Assembly (NCBI GenBank): GCA_021151835.1
Contig: JAGKWO010000030.1
Span: 3,345-67,344, forward strand
DNA length: 64,000 nt
DNA from: Gammaproteobacteria bacterium
GTDB lineage: Bacteria > Pseudomonadota > Gammaproteobacteria > Pseudomonadales > Cellvibrionaceae
Direction: 5' to 3'
The notes below the pieces were generated by a model, which was given only the letters and a program-made list of their open reading frames with translations, did not search any database and was not told the DNA's origin. How positions within the stretch are numbered: position 1 is the stretch's first letter; the number at the start of each line of letters is the position of its first letter. This document shows positions 8,401-15,147 of the stretch, one piece after another. The position numbers and the translations under genes were made by a program.

Positions 8401-9036
8401 TCCGGTGTGAGCGGTGACCAGTTCCAGAAGGTGACAACCAACGCCCAACGCGGCGGTATCCTCCATATGGGCGCGATCACCACCACCCTTGCCACGCTGA
8501 AGGAATCCCATCCGATCCACCGCGGTTTGCTGGTGCGTCGCAACCTGCTCTGCCAGGACTTTGCGCCGCCGCCACCGAACGTAGGCGAAGTAGAGCCGTT
8601 GGACCCGAACAAGCCAACCCGCCAGCGTTTTGCAGCGCACACCAACAACGAGAACTGCCAGTCGTGCCACCAGTACATCGACAACATCGGCTTCGGGTTT
8701 GAAAACTACGACGCCGTAGGCCGTTTCCGTACCCTGGAAGGCAACAGTATTCCGGTGGATGCGAGCGGTGGCATTTCCGGTTTGGCGGTGATGACCGAAT
8801 CCGACAGCTACACCTTTGCGGATTTGCGTGGCTTGTCCGGCGTGTTGGGCACTGCGGGTGCAGAAGCCACATCCAAATGTGTAACGCGCCAGTACCAGCG
8901 TTTTGCGACAGGGGTTTCCGATCCCAACCAATGTGCGGTTGATGCGAGCTATTCGCGCTGGCAGGGCAAGTCTACTGACCTGCGCGACATGCTGCTCGAA
9001 ACCGTTACTTCACCCAGCTACCTGAATCGCAAATAG
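5497..9036 (+). CDS. Secreted CBM2-YceI-FN3-triheme cytochrome with DUF1587/1595/1592/1588/1585 block (Cbp2D-like)
   Basis: The product has 1179 residues. ATG 5497 has AGGAGA 9 bases upstream; a TTG 21 bases earlier is ignored. A signal peptide ends near A27. Order: CBM2 (C31-C129); Ser linker; YceI (about 178-350); FN3-like domain (about 359-465); Ser linker; cytochrome c with CLFCH at 508-512; Ser linker; second cytochrome c with CAGCH at 617-621; then a planctomycete-type block (DUF1587 'RRLRLLTNREYANTINDLLG', DUF1595 'FGKRAFRRPL', DUF1592, DUF1588 with a third heme motif CQSCH at 1054-1058, DUF1585). The make-up resembles the CBM2 redox proteins Cbp2D/Cbp2E of Cellvibrio japonicus, which have been implicated in oxidative cellulose attack. 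Three covalent hemes and a quinone-type domain on one cellulose-binding chain point to extracellular electron transfer. The exact reaction is unknown. Confidence 0.92.
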   Translation: MKRFLSRSLVSAGLMALGVITSGSAMAQANCSVNYKITNSWGSGGQADLTLTNLGSAKTSWELCWTFNGNEVINNLWNGSYRTSGKSVCVKNASYNGNLATNGSIGFGFTHSGAPGVIPTSFTLNGVSCGGSTSSAQSSSRPSSSATSSSVISVSSQVSSSSSLTSSSRSSSSIPNTKAQWFINDSKSLLNFVSVKNTDVAETFTFTQLAGTVSASGQATLSIPLTSISSGIDLRNTRMRQMLFETDLLPSLHFTTQLDLATIDALAIGGTSTQSLAGNLILHGVAKAITFDALVIKHSANSVSVSPRKPIVINSADFDLNAGIEALRAVVGASSIGERVPVYFKMFLTRDSATAPNIIALPSAPTAPLSLMGSINNQTANASLNWTDTSADETGFLIRRNDVNGRWVSVGNGPANTVTFTNSVLNAAGPASPKTVQYKVISIKDSIPSPASNALSLTYTDPFGQSSSSSSMVSSSSSSLVSSSSSSQMLVGDAVRGKALWETPTIGCLFCHAVNADGTAGSSVSKIDPRNLRYTSVANLVKYIEDNMPKSDPTACVGQCAADTAAYFLSLTPITTSSSTSSRSSSSITSSSSSRISNSSSSISNLTGAQLYVDKGCAGCHGERGDNAMRPIVLDRWTRATLITKIDSTMPYGNPAACDTDCATRIADYILTWKPPVTCTTGEDILPRRLRLLTNREYANTINDLLGISNGAAIAASFEPDSKVKGFDNNATAGKVSNGRMDAYWNAAKEVAGSVNLSNLLGCTTSTARDQCASTFVPAFGKRAFRRPLVAAEQTSYSNLFRLGATNDAGARLVIQAMLSSPNFLYRSEIGSTLSGTGSLTQYETASLLAYTFTGSMPDATLITEADNNRLSTPAQLRTQAERLLATTKAGAQFAHFGVQWLHVDDVANLQRDKTLYPQFTTAIGAAMKTELESFLKEIFLKPGYKIADAFNPGFSFLNGPLASYYGISGVSGDQFQKVTTNAQRGGILHMGAITTTLATLKESHPIHRGLLVRRNLLCQDFAPPPPNVGEVEPLDPNKPTRQRFAAHTNNENCQSCHQYIDNIGFGFENYDAVGRFRTLEGNSIPVDASGGISGLAVMTESDSYTFADLRGLSGVLGTAGAEATSKCVTRQYQRFATGVSDPNQCAVDASYSRWQGKSTDLRDMLLETVTSPSYLNRK

Positions 9037-9044
9037 GAGTCATC

Positions 9045-10376
9045 ATGAAAAGACGCTCATTAATTAAAGCTCTGGCGGCTGGCCCGGTAGTGATGTCCCC
9101 ATTGGCAACCCTGCTCGCCCGGTCGGCCATGGCGGCTGAAACCCAGCGCATCCGCACCTTGTTTATCTACCACCCGAATGGCTGCGTGCCGGACGTGTTC
9201 TTCCCCCGCGCCGGTGCCCTGGCGGGCGCAAGCTTCCCCGCCATGACCGCGCCCTTGCAACAAGTCGCCCAACATCTGGTATTCCTGGACGGGATTGGCT
9301 ACGAGGGTACCGCCAATACCCATGAGGGTGGTGCGCTGAAATGTTTGACCGGTGTCGCCACGTCCGCGTCCGGCGCCTCGTCGATTGAAGTGCAAATGGG
9401 CAAGGAAGACTGGGCCAATCGCGCCAGTTCGGGCGTTTCCCGCCCATCGCTGCAAATGGGTGTGGGTACCAAATGGGGTAGCGACACCTCCAAACGCATC
9501 AGCTACGACAACGGCACCAGCCTGCATCCGGTGGATGATCCGCGCATCCTCTACCCGCAACTGTTCGGCAGTAACGGTGGCGGCGGCGATACCACCCAGA
9601 TCCAGGTATTGGCGCGCGCACGCGAAGACCTGAGCCGCCTGACTACCCAGTTGGGCAGCCTCGAACGCGAGCGGCTGGAGCAACACGTTGCCGCCCTGGA
9701 TGTGTTGGAACAGAAACTCAACGCGGCATCAATGGGCGGTTGCCTGGATGTCAGTACCAGTATCAAACCACGGGTGGATTCCATCACTGGTGGCGAAGAG
9801 CAAGCACTCTGGGCGACTTCAGTGCTGGCGAATATCTCTGCCATCCAGCAGGACATTGCCGTTTCGACCTTGTCCTGCGGTATCACCCGCAGCATCGCGT
9901 TTATGTACGGTGTGCCGGTATCGCCCATTGTAGTGCCGGGAACCGGAACCGGTGACCATGACCTGTCACACCAGGACGCCGCCGCGCACACCACCAGTAA
10001 AGTCTGGTGGATGGGCCAGATTCGCCAGTTCATCCAGAAGCTGGCGAACACCCCGGACGTCAACGGCAGCCTGCTGGATAACACCATCATCTGTACGGTG
10101 TCGGATCTCGGTCACGGCAACTACCACAATCACCATCGCATTCCGATGCTGCTTGCTGGTGGCAAGAACGCCGGTTTGGTTACCGGTCGCTCGGTGGATT
10201 TACGCCCATTGGGTGAACCCGGTAAACGCTGGGGTGATCAAGTGGCGACACAAGGCGGAGTCAACCATACCAATGTGTTGATGACGATTGCGGAAAAGGC
10301 AGGCTACAGCAGCGTGCGTATGCCCACCGCTAACGGTCGTATTAACAATGTCTGGATTAACGGCACAGGCCTTTAA
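9045..10376 (+). CDS. DUF1552 family protein with twin-arginine-type leader
   Basis: This 443-residue protein starts 8 bases after the preceding stop, with TAGGAG overlapping that stop as ribosome site. The N terminus 'MKRRSLIKALAAG' followed by a hydrophobic run and 'SAMAA' looks like a Tat signal, implying export in folded form. The rest is DUF1552 with conserved 'HPNG', 'THEGG' and a C-terminal 'VSDLGHGNYHNHHRIPMLLAGG' region rich in His and Asp, like metal-binding alkaline-phosphatase-fold (DUF1501-type) proteins. DUF1552 genes regularly follow DUF1592/DUF1588 genes, so it probably partners the heme protein before it. It is paralogous to the partial gene at the left edge. Confidence 0.88.
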   Translation: MKRRSLIKALAAGPVVMSPLATLLARSAMAAETQRIRTLFIYHPNGCVPDVFFPRAGALAGASFPAMTAPLQQVAQHLVFLDGIGYEGTANTHEGGALKCLTGVATSASGASSIEVQMGKEDWANRASSGVSRPSLQMGVGTKWGSDTSKRISYDNGTSLHPVDDPRILYPQLFGSNGGGGDTTQIQVLARAREDLSRLTTQLGSLERERLEQHVAALDVLEQKLNAASMGGCLDVSTSIKPRVDSITGGEEQALWATSVLANISAIQQDIAVSTLSCGITRSIAFMYGVPVSPIVVPGTGTGDHDLSHQDAAAHTTSKVWWMGQIRQFIQKLANTPDVNGSLLDNTIICTVSDLGHGNYHNHHRIPMLLAGGKNAGLVTGRSVDLRPLGEPGKRWGDQVATQGGVNHTNVLMTIAEKAGYSSVRMPTANGRINNVWINGTGL

Positions 10377-10400
10377 CAATAGGCCTTTAACAATAGGCCT
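10368..10400 (+). repeat. 14-base tandem duplication across the stop codon
   Basis: The unit GGCCTTTAACAATA occurs at 10368-10381 and 10382-10395, followed by a partial third copy. The first unit contains the TAA stop of the DUF1552 gene, so its 3' end was duplicated without changing the protein. Confidence 0.9.
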
Positions 10401-10469
10401 TCTTAGCAGGCCCCTGATACGGGGCTTCAAATCTTCAGGATCTTGGACCGCAACGGACGCGACTTTTAC

Positions 10470-10501
10470 CCCGGAAAGCCACAGGGCTTTCCGGGTTTTT
10501 T
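10470..10501 (+). terminator. Terminator of the cellulase-redox operon
   Basis: A perfect 11-bp stem (arms 10470-10480 and 10485-10495, loop ACAG) is followed by TTTTTTATTT. It ends the operon that runs from 2626 to 10376. Confidence 0.9.
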
Positions 10502-10543
10502 ATTTGCGCTCCACGACCAACAATTGAAAACAAAAATAAAAAA

Positions 10544-11818
10544 TTATTCCGCCTGATAAATTCGTCGCAACTCATCGGCAATGATGTGCGCGCCCTGCTC
10601 TACTATTTTCGGGTCCTGGCAATAAGTCACGCGAATACATTCATGTTTGTGTTGCCACGCTTCGTCCAGCCCCGGAAAAAAGTGATGGCCGGAAACTACC
10701 AACACACCGCGCGCTTTCAATCGTTGGTAAAGTTCCTCGCTGGAAATCGGCAAATCCTTACACCAGAGCCACAAAAAAATGGCGCCCTCCGGCTTATGGA
10801 TCAAACAAGGTAAATCACCGAGCTGCTGTTTAAATGCTGCAACCGCATGCTCCATGCGTGCGCGATAAAACGGCGCAACCACAGCGCGACTTAAGTACAA
10901 AATTTTGCCATCCGCCAGCAAATGCCGCGCTAATGCCGGACCAAAATTTCCCGTCGCCAAACTCAAAATGGTGTTGGCTTTGGCAAAGGCGTTAATCATG
11001 TCCGGATTGGCAATCACAATTCCCGTGCGCGCGCCTGGCAATCCCAATTTGGAAAGGCTCAGCACTAAAATGGTGTTGTCATTCCAGTGCGGCGTTGCAT
11101 CGGCAAATAAAATATTCGGGAAGGGAGTGCCGTAGGCGCCATCAACAATAAACGGAACCTTATGCGCGCGCGCCAATTCATCCAGCTTTAATAACTCTTC
11201 ATCACTGATGACATTACCGGTGGGGTTGGTGGGGCGCGAGACACAAAGCGCACCGGTTTCGGCGGTAATTTTTAATTGTGAGAAATCGACGTGGTACTTA
11301 AAAAAACCATCGGGCAGTAATTCAATACTCGGGCGCGTCGCAGTAAAAAAATCATCGCAAATTCCCAAATCGCTATAGCCCAGGTACTCCGGTGTCAACG
11401 GCAATTGAATGCGCTTTTTACTACCGTCGGGATAGTCGCCCGCGAGCAAATTGAACAACACAAAAAAAGCGGATTGGCTGCCATTGGAGAGGGCAATATT
11501 GGCGCGCGAAATCGGCCAGCCATATTCGCGCGTAAGTAATTCCGCGATGGTATCCAGCAATTCCGCATCGCCCTGGGGCGGTTGGTAAACGCCTAATAAT
11601 TGATGGGCTTCACGGGCATCATCCAGTGTTGCACGCAAGGCTTCTTCAAAAGCCTGTTCCATCGCTGGAATGCGCGCGGGATTACCGCCGCCCATAAAAA
11701 TCATATCGGGATTGACCCGCAAGGCAGCGCCAAGGTCATCCATCAGGGTGACTATGCCAGCATCAGTACAAAGTTTTTGGCCAAAGCGGGATAAGGATAA
11801 AGAAGAGGAAGGAGTCAT
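10544..11818 (-). CDS. avtA: Valine-pyruvate aminotransferase
   Basis: This 424-residue PLP enzyme of fold type I interconverts valine/2-ketoisovalerate and alanine/pyruvate. The N terminus (FGQKL...DAGIVTLMDDLGAALR..., then 'FMGGGNPARIP') follows the AvtA pattern. The PLP lysine is in 'LSLSKLGLPGARTG', and 'SRPTNPTGNVI' carries the conserved Asn. No strong ribosome site precedes ATG 11818; instead a hairpin (11825-11850) lies there. It is downstream of and on the same strand as the response regulator gene, 66 bases away, and may be read through from it. Confidence 0.9.
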   Translation of the reverse strand: MTPSSSLSLSRFGQKLCTDAGIVTLMDDLGAALRVNPDMIFMGGGNPARIPAMEQAFEEALRATLDDAREAHQLLGVYQPPQGDAELLDTIAELLTREYGWPISRANIALSNGSQSAFFVLFNLLAGDYPDGSKKRIQLPLTPEYLGYSDLGICDDFFTATRPSIELLPDGFFKYHVDFSQLKITAETGALCVSRPTNPTGNVISDEELLKLDELARAHKVPFIVDGAYGTPFPNILFADATPHWNDNTILVLSLSKLGLPGARTGIVIANPDMINAFAKANTILSLATGNFGPALARHLLADGKILYLSRAVVAPFYRARMEHAVAAFKQQLGDLPCLIHKPEGAIFLWLWCKDLPISSEELYQRLKARGVLVVSGHHFFPGLDEAWQHKHECIRVTYCQDPKIVEQGAHIIADELRRIYQAE

Positions 11819-11824
11819 GAAATG

Positions 11825-11850
11825 CGCCAGTCAGTATTAACAAACTGGCG
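11825..11850 (-). other. Inverted repeat at the avtA translation start
   Basis: Arms CGCCAGT and ACTGGCG with a 12-base loop lie 6 bases upstream of the avtA ATG, where a ribosome site would be expected. It may be a weak terminator for the response regulator gene or an element limiting avtA translation. Confidence 0.35.
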
Positions 11851-11884
11851 GCAATCTAACGGCAGATGGAATAAAACGCCAGAA

Positions 11885-12250
11885 TCAAATAAAGCCAAAT
11901 TTTTTAAGGGTATCGGCCAGTTTTTCCGGGTTAACCGGTTTCTGGATAAAATCCAGCGCGCCCAATTGGGTAACACGGGCATGGGCAGTGGGTTGGATAT
12001 CACCGGAAATTACGATAATCATTGCATCCAGGCCTTCGGTTTTAACCGCTTCCAGCACCTGGTAGCCATCCATCTCCGGCATGGTCAGGTCGAGAAAGAC
12101 CATCTCGCCCTTGCCCTCGCGAATCGCTTGCAACCCTTCTGCACCATTGGTAGCAAAGGTGATATCGACCTCCAGGCCTTCGGGTAAGGAGCGCGCGACT
12201 TGCTTGCGCGCCATCATCGAGTCATCACAGATCAACAAGGGGATTGCCAT
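11885..12250 (-). CDS. Single-domain CheY-like response regulator
   Basis: This 121-residue receiver domain has no output domain. The acidic pair D9-D10, phosphoacceptor D54 in 'MVFLDLTMPEMDG', the Ser in 'IIVISGD' and the Lys in 'FIQKPV' are all present, so it should be phosphorylated normally. The lone receiver form is typical of motility or adaptation signalling. No kinase or phosphatase gene is adjacent, so its partner is unknown. Confidence 0.9.
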   Translation of the reverse strand: MAIPLLICDDSMMARKQVARSLPEGLEVDITFATNGAEGLQAIREGKGEMVFLDLTMPEMDGYQVLEAVKTEGLDAMIIVISGDIQPTAHARVTQLGALDFIQKPVNPEKLADTLKKFGFI

Positions 12251-12338
12251 AACGGGAATTGGTCTTCTAATGATTAAAAGGTCTGGAGTCGTGTGTTATC
12301 GAGAGTATAGACAGGGATTTTTCACCGCAGAAATATTT

Positions 12339-13613
12339 TTACCCTTCTTGTTTGGACGGATTTCCGGTGTTACCGGTCATGCAAAATAATGACTCTACTG
12401 ATCGATCCAGATGCTCGCGGGTAAACTGGTCCACGGCGCCCAGGTGGATTACCGCTTCTGCGCCCCAGGGTAAGCCGGCCAGGCAGTCGCGCTCTTTGGG
12501 CAATTGGCGCGGTACATCCAGGATGTCAGCCAAATCGAGCAAACTCAGGTTTTTCAGGTCATGGCACAACAGGTAATCGCCCTGGTAGTTAGTGGTGAGA
12601 ACGTGGTGCTTGACCAGGGTTTCACTGATGCGCAGCCATTGGTCTGCCGACAAGCCCTGCCGCAATAACGCCCGCTCCGGCACTGCGACACCATCGCGCG
12701 AGGCCTGGTAACAGCGCCATAAAATCATCAGGCTGGCGAGCAAATCTGGATAATTGCGCACGCGCAAACCAATCTGGTGGGCGTTGATGGTATGTACAAA
12801 TACCGCGCCCCCTAAAATCACCGTCCAGATTAAATTAACCCACAACAGGAACAGCGGCACGGCAGCAAAAGCGCCGTACACCAGCGTGAACGACGAGTGG
12901 CTGACAATCCAGCCAAACGCCGCCTTCAGGCCCTGGAAACATAAAGTCGTGAAAAAGCCGCCCACCAACGCATGGGTTACCGGCACCTTGCAGTTGGGCA
13001 CGGCGACAAATAACAACGTGAACGCCGCCCAAATCAGAAACCAGGGCGCAAGCTGCAATACACTTTCGATAACCCCAAGGCTATCGTAATGCCCCACCAG
13101 CAAGCGGAAAGACGCCAGGTAGGTGCTCATCGCCAGCGCCACGCCAAGCAATAACGGCCCCAGGCTGAGGATTGCCCAGTAGAGCAAAAAGTTCGCAACA
13201 CCGCGGCGACCGCGGGCAACGCCCCAGATCGCATTGAAATTTTGCTCAATATTCTTGAGCATCAAATAGGCGGAAACCAGCAAAAACGCCAAACCGAATG
13301 CGGTCAGCTGGCGCGCCTGGGCGGAGAAATCCTGCAGGTACTTACCCAGATCCTGCTCACTATTGGGCAGGAAATGTTCGAACACCATCGTTTGTAATTG
13401 GTCGCCCAGATTCTGGAACGCGGGGATAATGGAAAACATCGAGTAAGTAACGGTCATCATCGGCACAGTGGCAAAGAGCGTTACATAGGTCAGAGATGCC
13501 GCGCTTTTCTGGCATTCCTTGGCCTGGTATTGGCGAACCATCAAACAGAAAAACCCCAACAACCAGCGGTAATGCAATTTTATGTTGGCCCACTGCTCAC
13601 TTAACCATGGCAT
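12339..13613 (-). CDS. YihY/BrkB family inner-membrane protein
   Basis: This 424-residue protein has about six membrane helices in residues 25-290 followed by a cytoplasmic tail of about 130 residues. The conserved signature 'ASLTYVTLFATVPMMTV' near residue 40 and 'WGVARGRRGVANFLLYWAILSLGPLLLG' mark the UPF0761/YihY (formerly 'RNase BN') family, whose role is not settled. The winged-helix-like tail ('GLSADQWLRISETLVKHHVL') is usual in gammaproteobacterial members. It is divergent from arsC. Confidence 0.88.
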   Translation of the reverse strand: MPWLSEQWANIKLHYRWLLGFFCLMVRQYQAKECQKSAASLTYVTLFATVPMMTVTYSMFSIIPAFQNLGDQLQTMVFEHFLPNSEQDLGKYLQDFSAQARQLTAFGLAFLLVSAYLMLKNIEQNFNAIWGVARGRRGVANFLLYWAILSLGPLLLGVALAMSTYLASFRLLVGHYDSLGVIESVLQLAPWFLIWAAFTLLFVAVPNCKVPVTHALVGGFFTTLCFQGLKAAFGWIVSHSSFTLVYGAFAAVPLFLLWVNLIWTVILGGAVFVHTINAHQIGLRVRNYPDLLASLMILWRCYQASRDGVAVPERALLRQGLSADQWLRISETLVKHHVLTTNYQGDYLLCHDLKNLSLLDLADILDVPRQLPKERDCLAGLPWGAEAVIHLGAVDQFTREHLDRSVESLFCMTGNTGNPSKQEG

Positions 13614-13687
13614 AGCGACAAATCCTTAAACCTAAACCGGAACCCAGCCGTTATAATCGGCGGCATTCTCGCAACGGATACTGAAAA

Positions 13688-14032
13688 ATGGTGACACTCT
13701 ATCACAACCCGCGCTGCTCCAAATCGCGCGACGCCCTCAACCTGCTGCGCGACAAGGGCGTAGAACCGGAGGTTATCCTCTACCTGGAAACGCCGCCTAC
13801 CGCGAAAACCTTAAAGGCGCTACTGGCCACATTGGGCATTAGTGCACGCGATTTGTTGCGCAAAGGTGAAGATGCCTATAAAGAACTCAACCTGGCCGAT
13901 GGCAAACTTAGCGAGGCCGCACTGATCAAAGCGATGGTAGAGAACCCCAAACTGATCGAGCGCCCGATTGCTATTAACGGCGATAAAGCCATTATCGGCC
14001 GCCCACCCGAACAGGTATTAACCATTCTTTGA
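13688..14032 (+). CDS. arsC: ArsC-family thioredoxin-fold reductase (YfgD-like)
   Basis: This 114-residue protein has the 'YHNPRCSKSR' active-site loop (C10) and the conserved 'ERPI' arginine near residue 94, as in glutaredoxin-linked arsenate reductases. The 'YLETPPTAKTLKALLATLG' stretch is closer to the YfgD branch, whose arsenate activity is less certain. It heads a run of four same-strand genes (arsC, wrbA, DUF2069, sppA) with gaps of 10-20 bases, an order also seen in Pseudomonas for the first three. There is no ars operon around it. Confidence 0.85.
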   Translation: MVTLYHNPRCSKSRDALNLLRDKGVEPEVILYLETPPTAKTLKALLATLGISARDLLRKGEDAYKELNLADGKLSEAALIKAMVENPKLIERPIAINGDKAIIGRPPEQVLTIL

Positions 14033-14042
14033 GGGATAACTA

Positions 14043-14639
14043 ATGTCCGCCTATGTATTGGTGCTGTACTACAGCCGCAATGGATCAACACTGGAAATGG
14101 CGAAGCAGATCGCACGCGGTATCGAGCAAGTCAGCGGTATTGAGGCGCGTTTACGCACTGTACCCGCCGTGTCCACCACCACCGAAGCCACTGCGCCGGA
14201 GATCCCCGATAGCGGTGCGGTTTATTGCAGCGCCGATGATTTGAAGCACTGCGCCGGTTTAATCCTGGGCAGTCCTACGCGCTTTGGCAATATGGCCGCG
14301 CCGCTGAAATATTTCCTGGATGGCACCAGCACCCATTGGCTGAATGGCGATTTGATCAACAAACCTGCTGCGGTGTTTACCTCCACATCCACCTTGCACG
14401 GCGGGCAGGAAACCACACTGCTGTCGATGATGCTGCCGTTGCTGCATCAAGGTATGGTCATTGCGGGAATTCCCTACAGCGAACCCGGTTTAAATACCAC
14501 ACTGACGGGCGGCAGCCCTTACGGTGCATCGCATTTTGCCCACGGCGATAAACCCACCAAACTCAGCGCCGACGAAATTGATTTGTGCCAGGCATTGGGC
14601 AAACGTGTTGCCACACTCGCGTTAAAACTGAATAGTTAA
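14043..14639 (+). CDS. wrbA: NAD(P)H:quinone oxidoreductase WrbA
   Basis: This 198-residue flavodoxin-fold protein reduces quinones by two electrons using FMN. The phosphate-binding loop 'YYSRNGSTLEMA' and the 'SPTRFGNMAAPLKYFLDGT' and 'TSTLHGGQETT' motifs are characteristic. It starts 10 bases after arsC and is probably co-transcribed with it and DUF2069. Confidence 0.93.
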   Translation: MSAYVLVLYYSRNGSTLEMAKQIARGIEQVSGIEARLRTVPAVSTTTEATAPEIPDSGAVYCSADDLKHCAGLILGSPTRFGNMAAPLKYFLDGTSTHWLNGDLINKPAAVFTSTSTLHGGQETTLLSMMLPLLHQGMVIAGIPYSEPGLNTTLTGGSPYGASHFAHGDKPTKLSADEIDLCQALGKRVATLALKLNS

Positions 14640-14659
14640 CAGAACGACAAGGTTATTTC

Positions 14660-15133
14660 ATGACTCAACCCGACCACGCCCCGGAAAGTGAAAACGGAAC
14701 GCGTAAAAAAGACATTATTATCACCGACGCCGACGCAGTTATTTTGCAAAAAAAATTGCGTATCGGCCGCTTCCTGACCATCGGATGCTATGCCGGTTTA
14801 CTGCTGTTATTTACTGCGCTCAATCTATTTCGCGAAACCGGCAATATTAAATTATGGATGGTACAAATTATCCCCCTGTTGATATTTATCCCCGCATTAC
14901 GCAATGAAACCCATCGCAGTTACAGCTGGTTATGTTTTGTCGCGTTGATGTATTTCCTGGTCATTATTCCGTTACTGATGACCCGCTGGCTATGGAGCGA
15001 TTGGCTAATCACATTATTGGTCACCGTGTTATTTATCGCGTCCATGATGACCAGCCGCTGGCTGCAATACTGGAATTATTATTTGTATACCAAAAATCCT
15101 CACACGCCCGCTGTTGATGACAGCAACCATTAA
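14660..15133 (+). CDS. DUF2069 inner-membrane protein
   Basis: This 157-residue protein has a charged N-terminal tail of about 35 residues and four predicted helices, with no known activity. DUF2069 genes commonly follow wrbA in Pseudomonas relatives, and that arrangement is kept here (20-base gap). Confidence 0.85.
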   Translation: MTQPDHAPESENGTRKKDIIITDADAVILQKKLRIGRFLTIGCYAGLLLLFTALNLFRETGNIKLWMVQIIPLLIFIPALRNETHRSYSWLCFVALMYFLVIIPLLMTRWLWSDWLITLLVTVLFIASMMTSRWLQYWNYYLYTKNPHTPAVDDSNH

Positions 15134-15147
15134 CCAAGGAATCTATC

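Noticed and set aside
8062..8931. 289-residue minus-strand frame opposite the triheme gene
   Set aside because: It is a shadow of codon bias in the real gene; composition is His/Gln/Val-rich without any motif.
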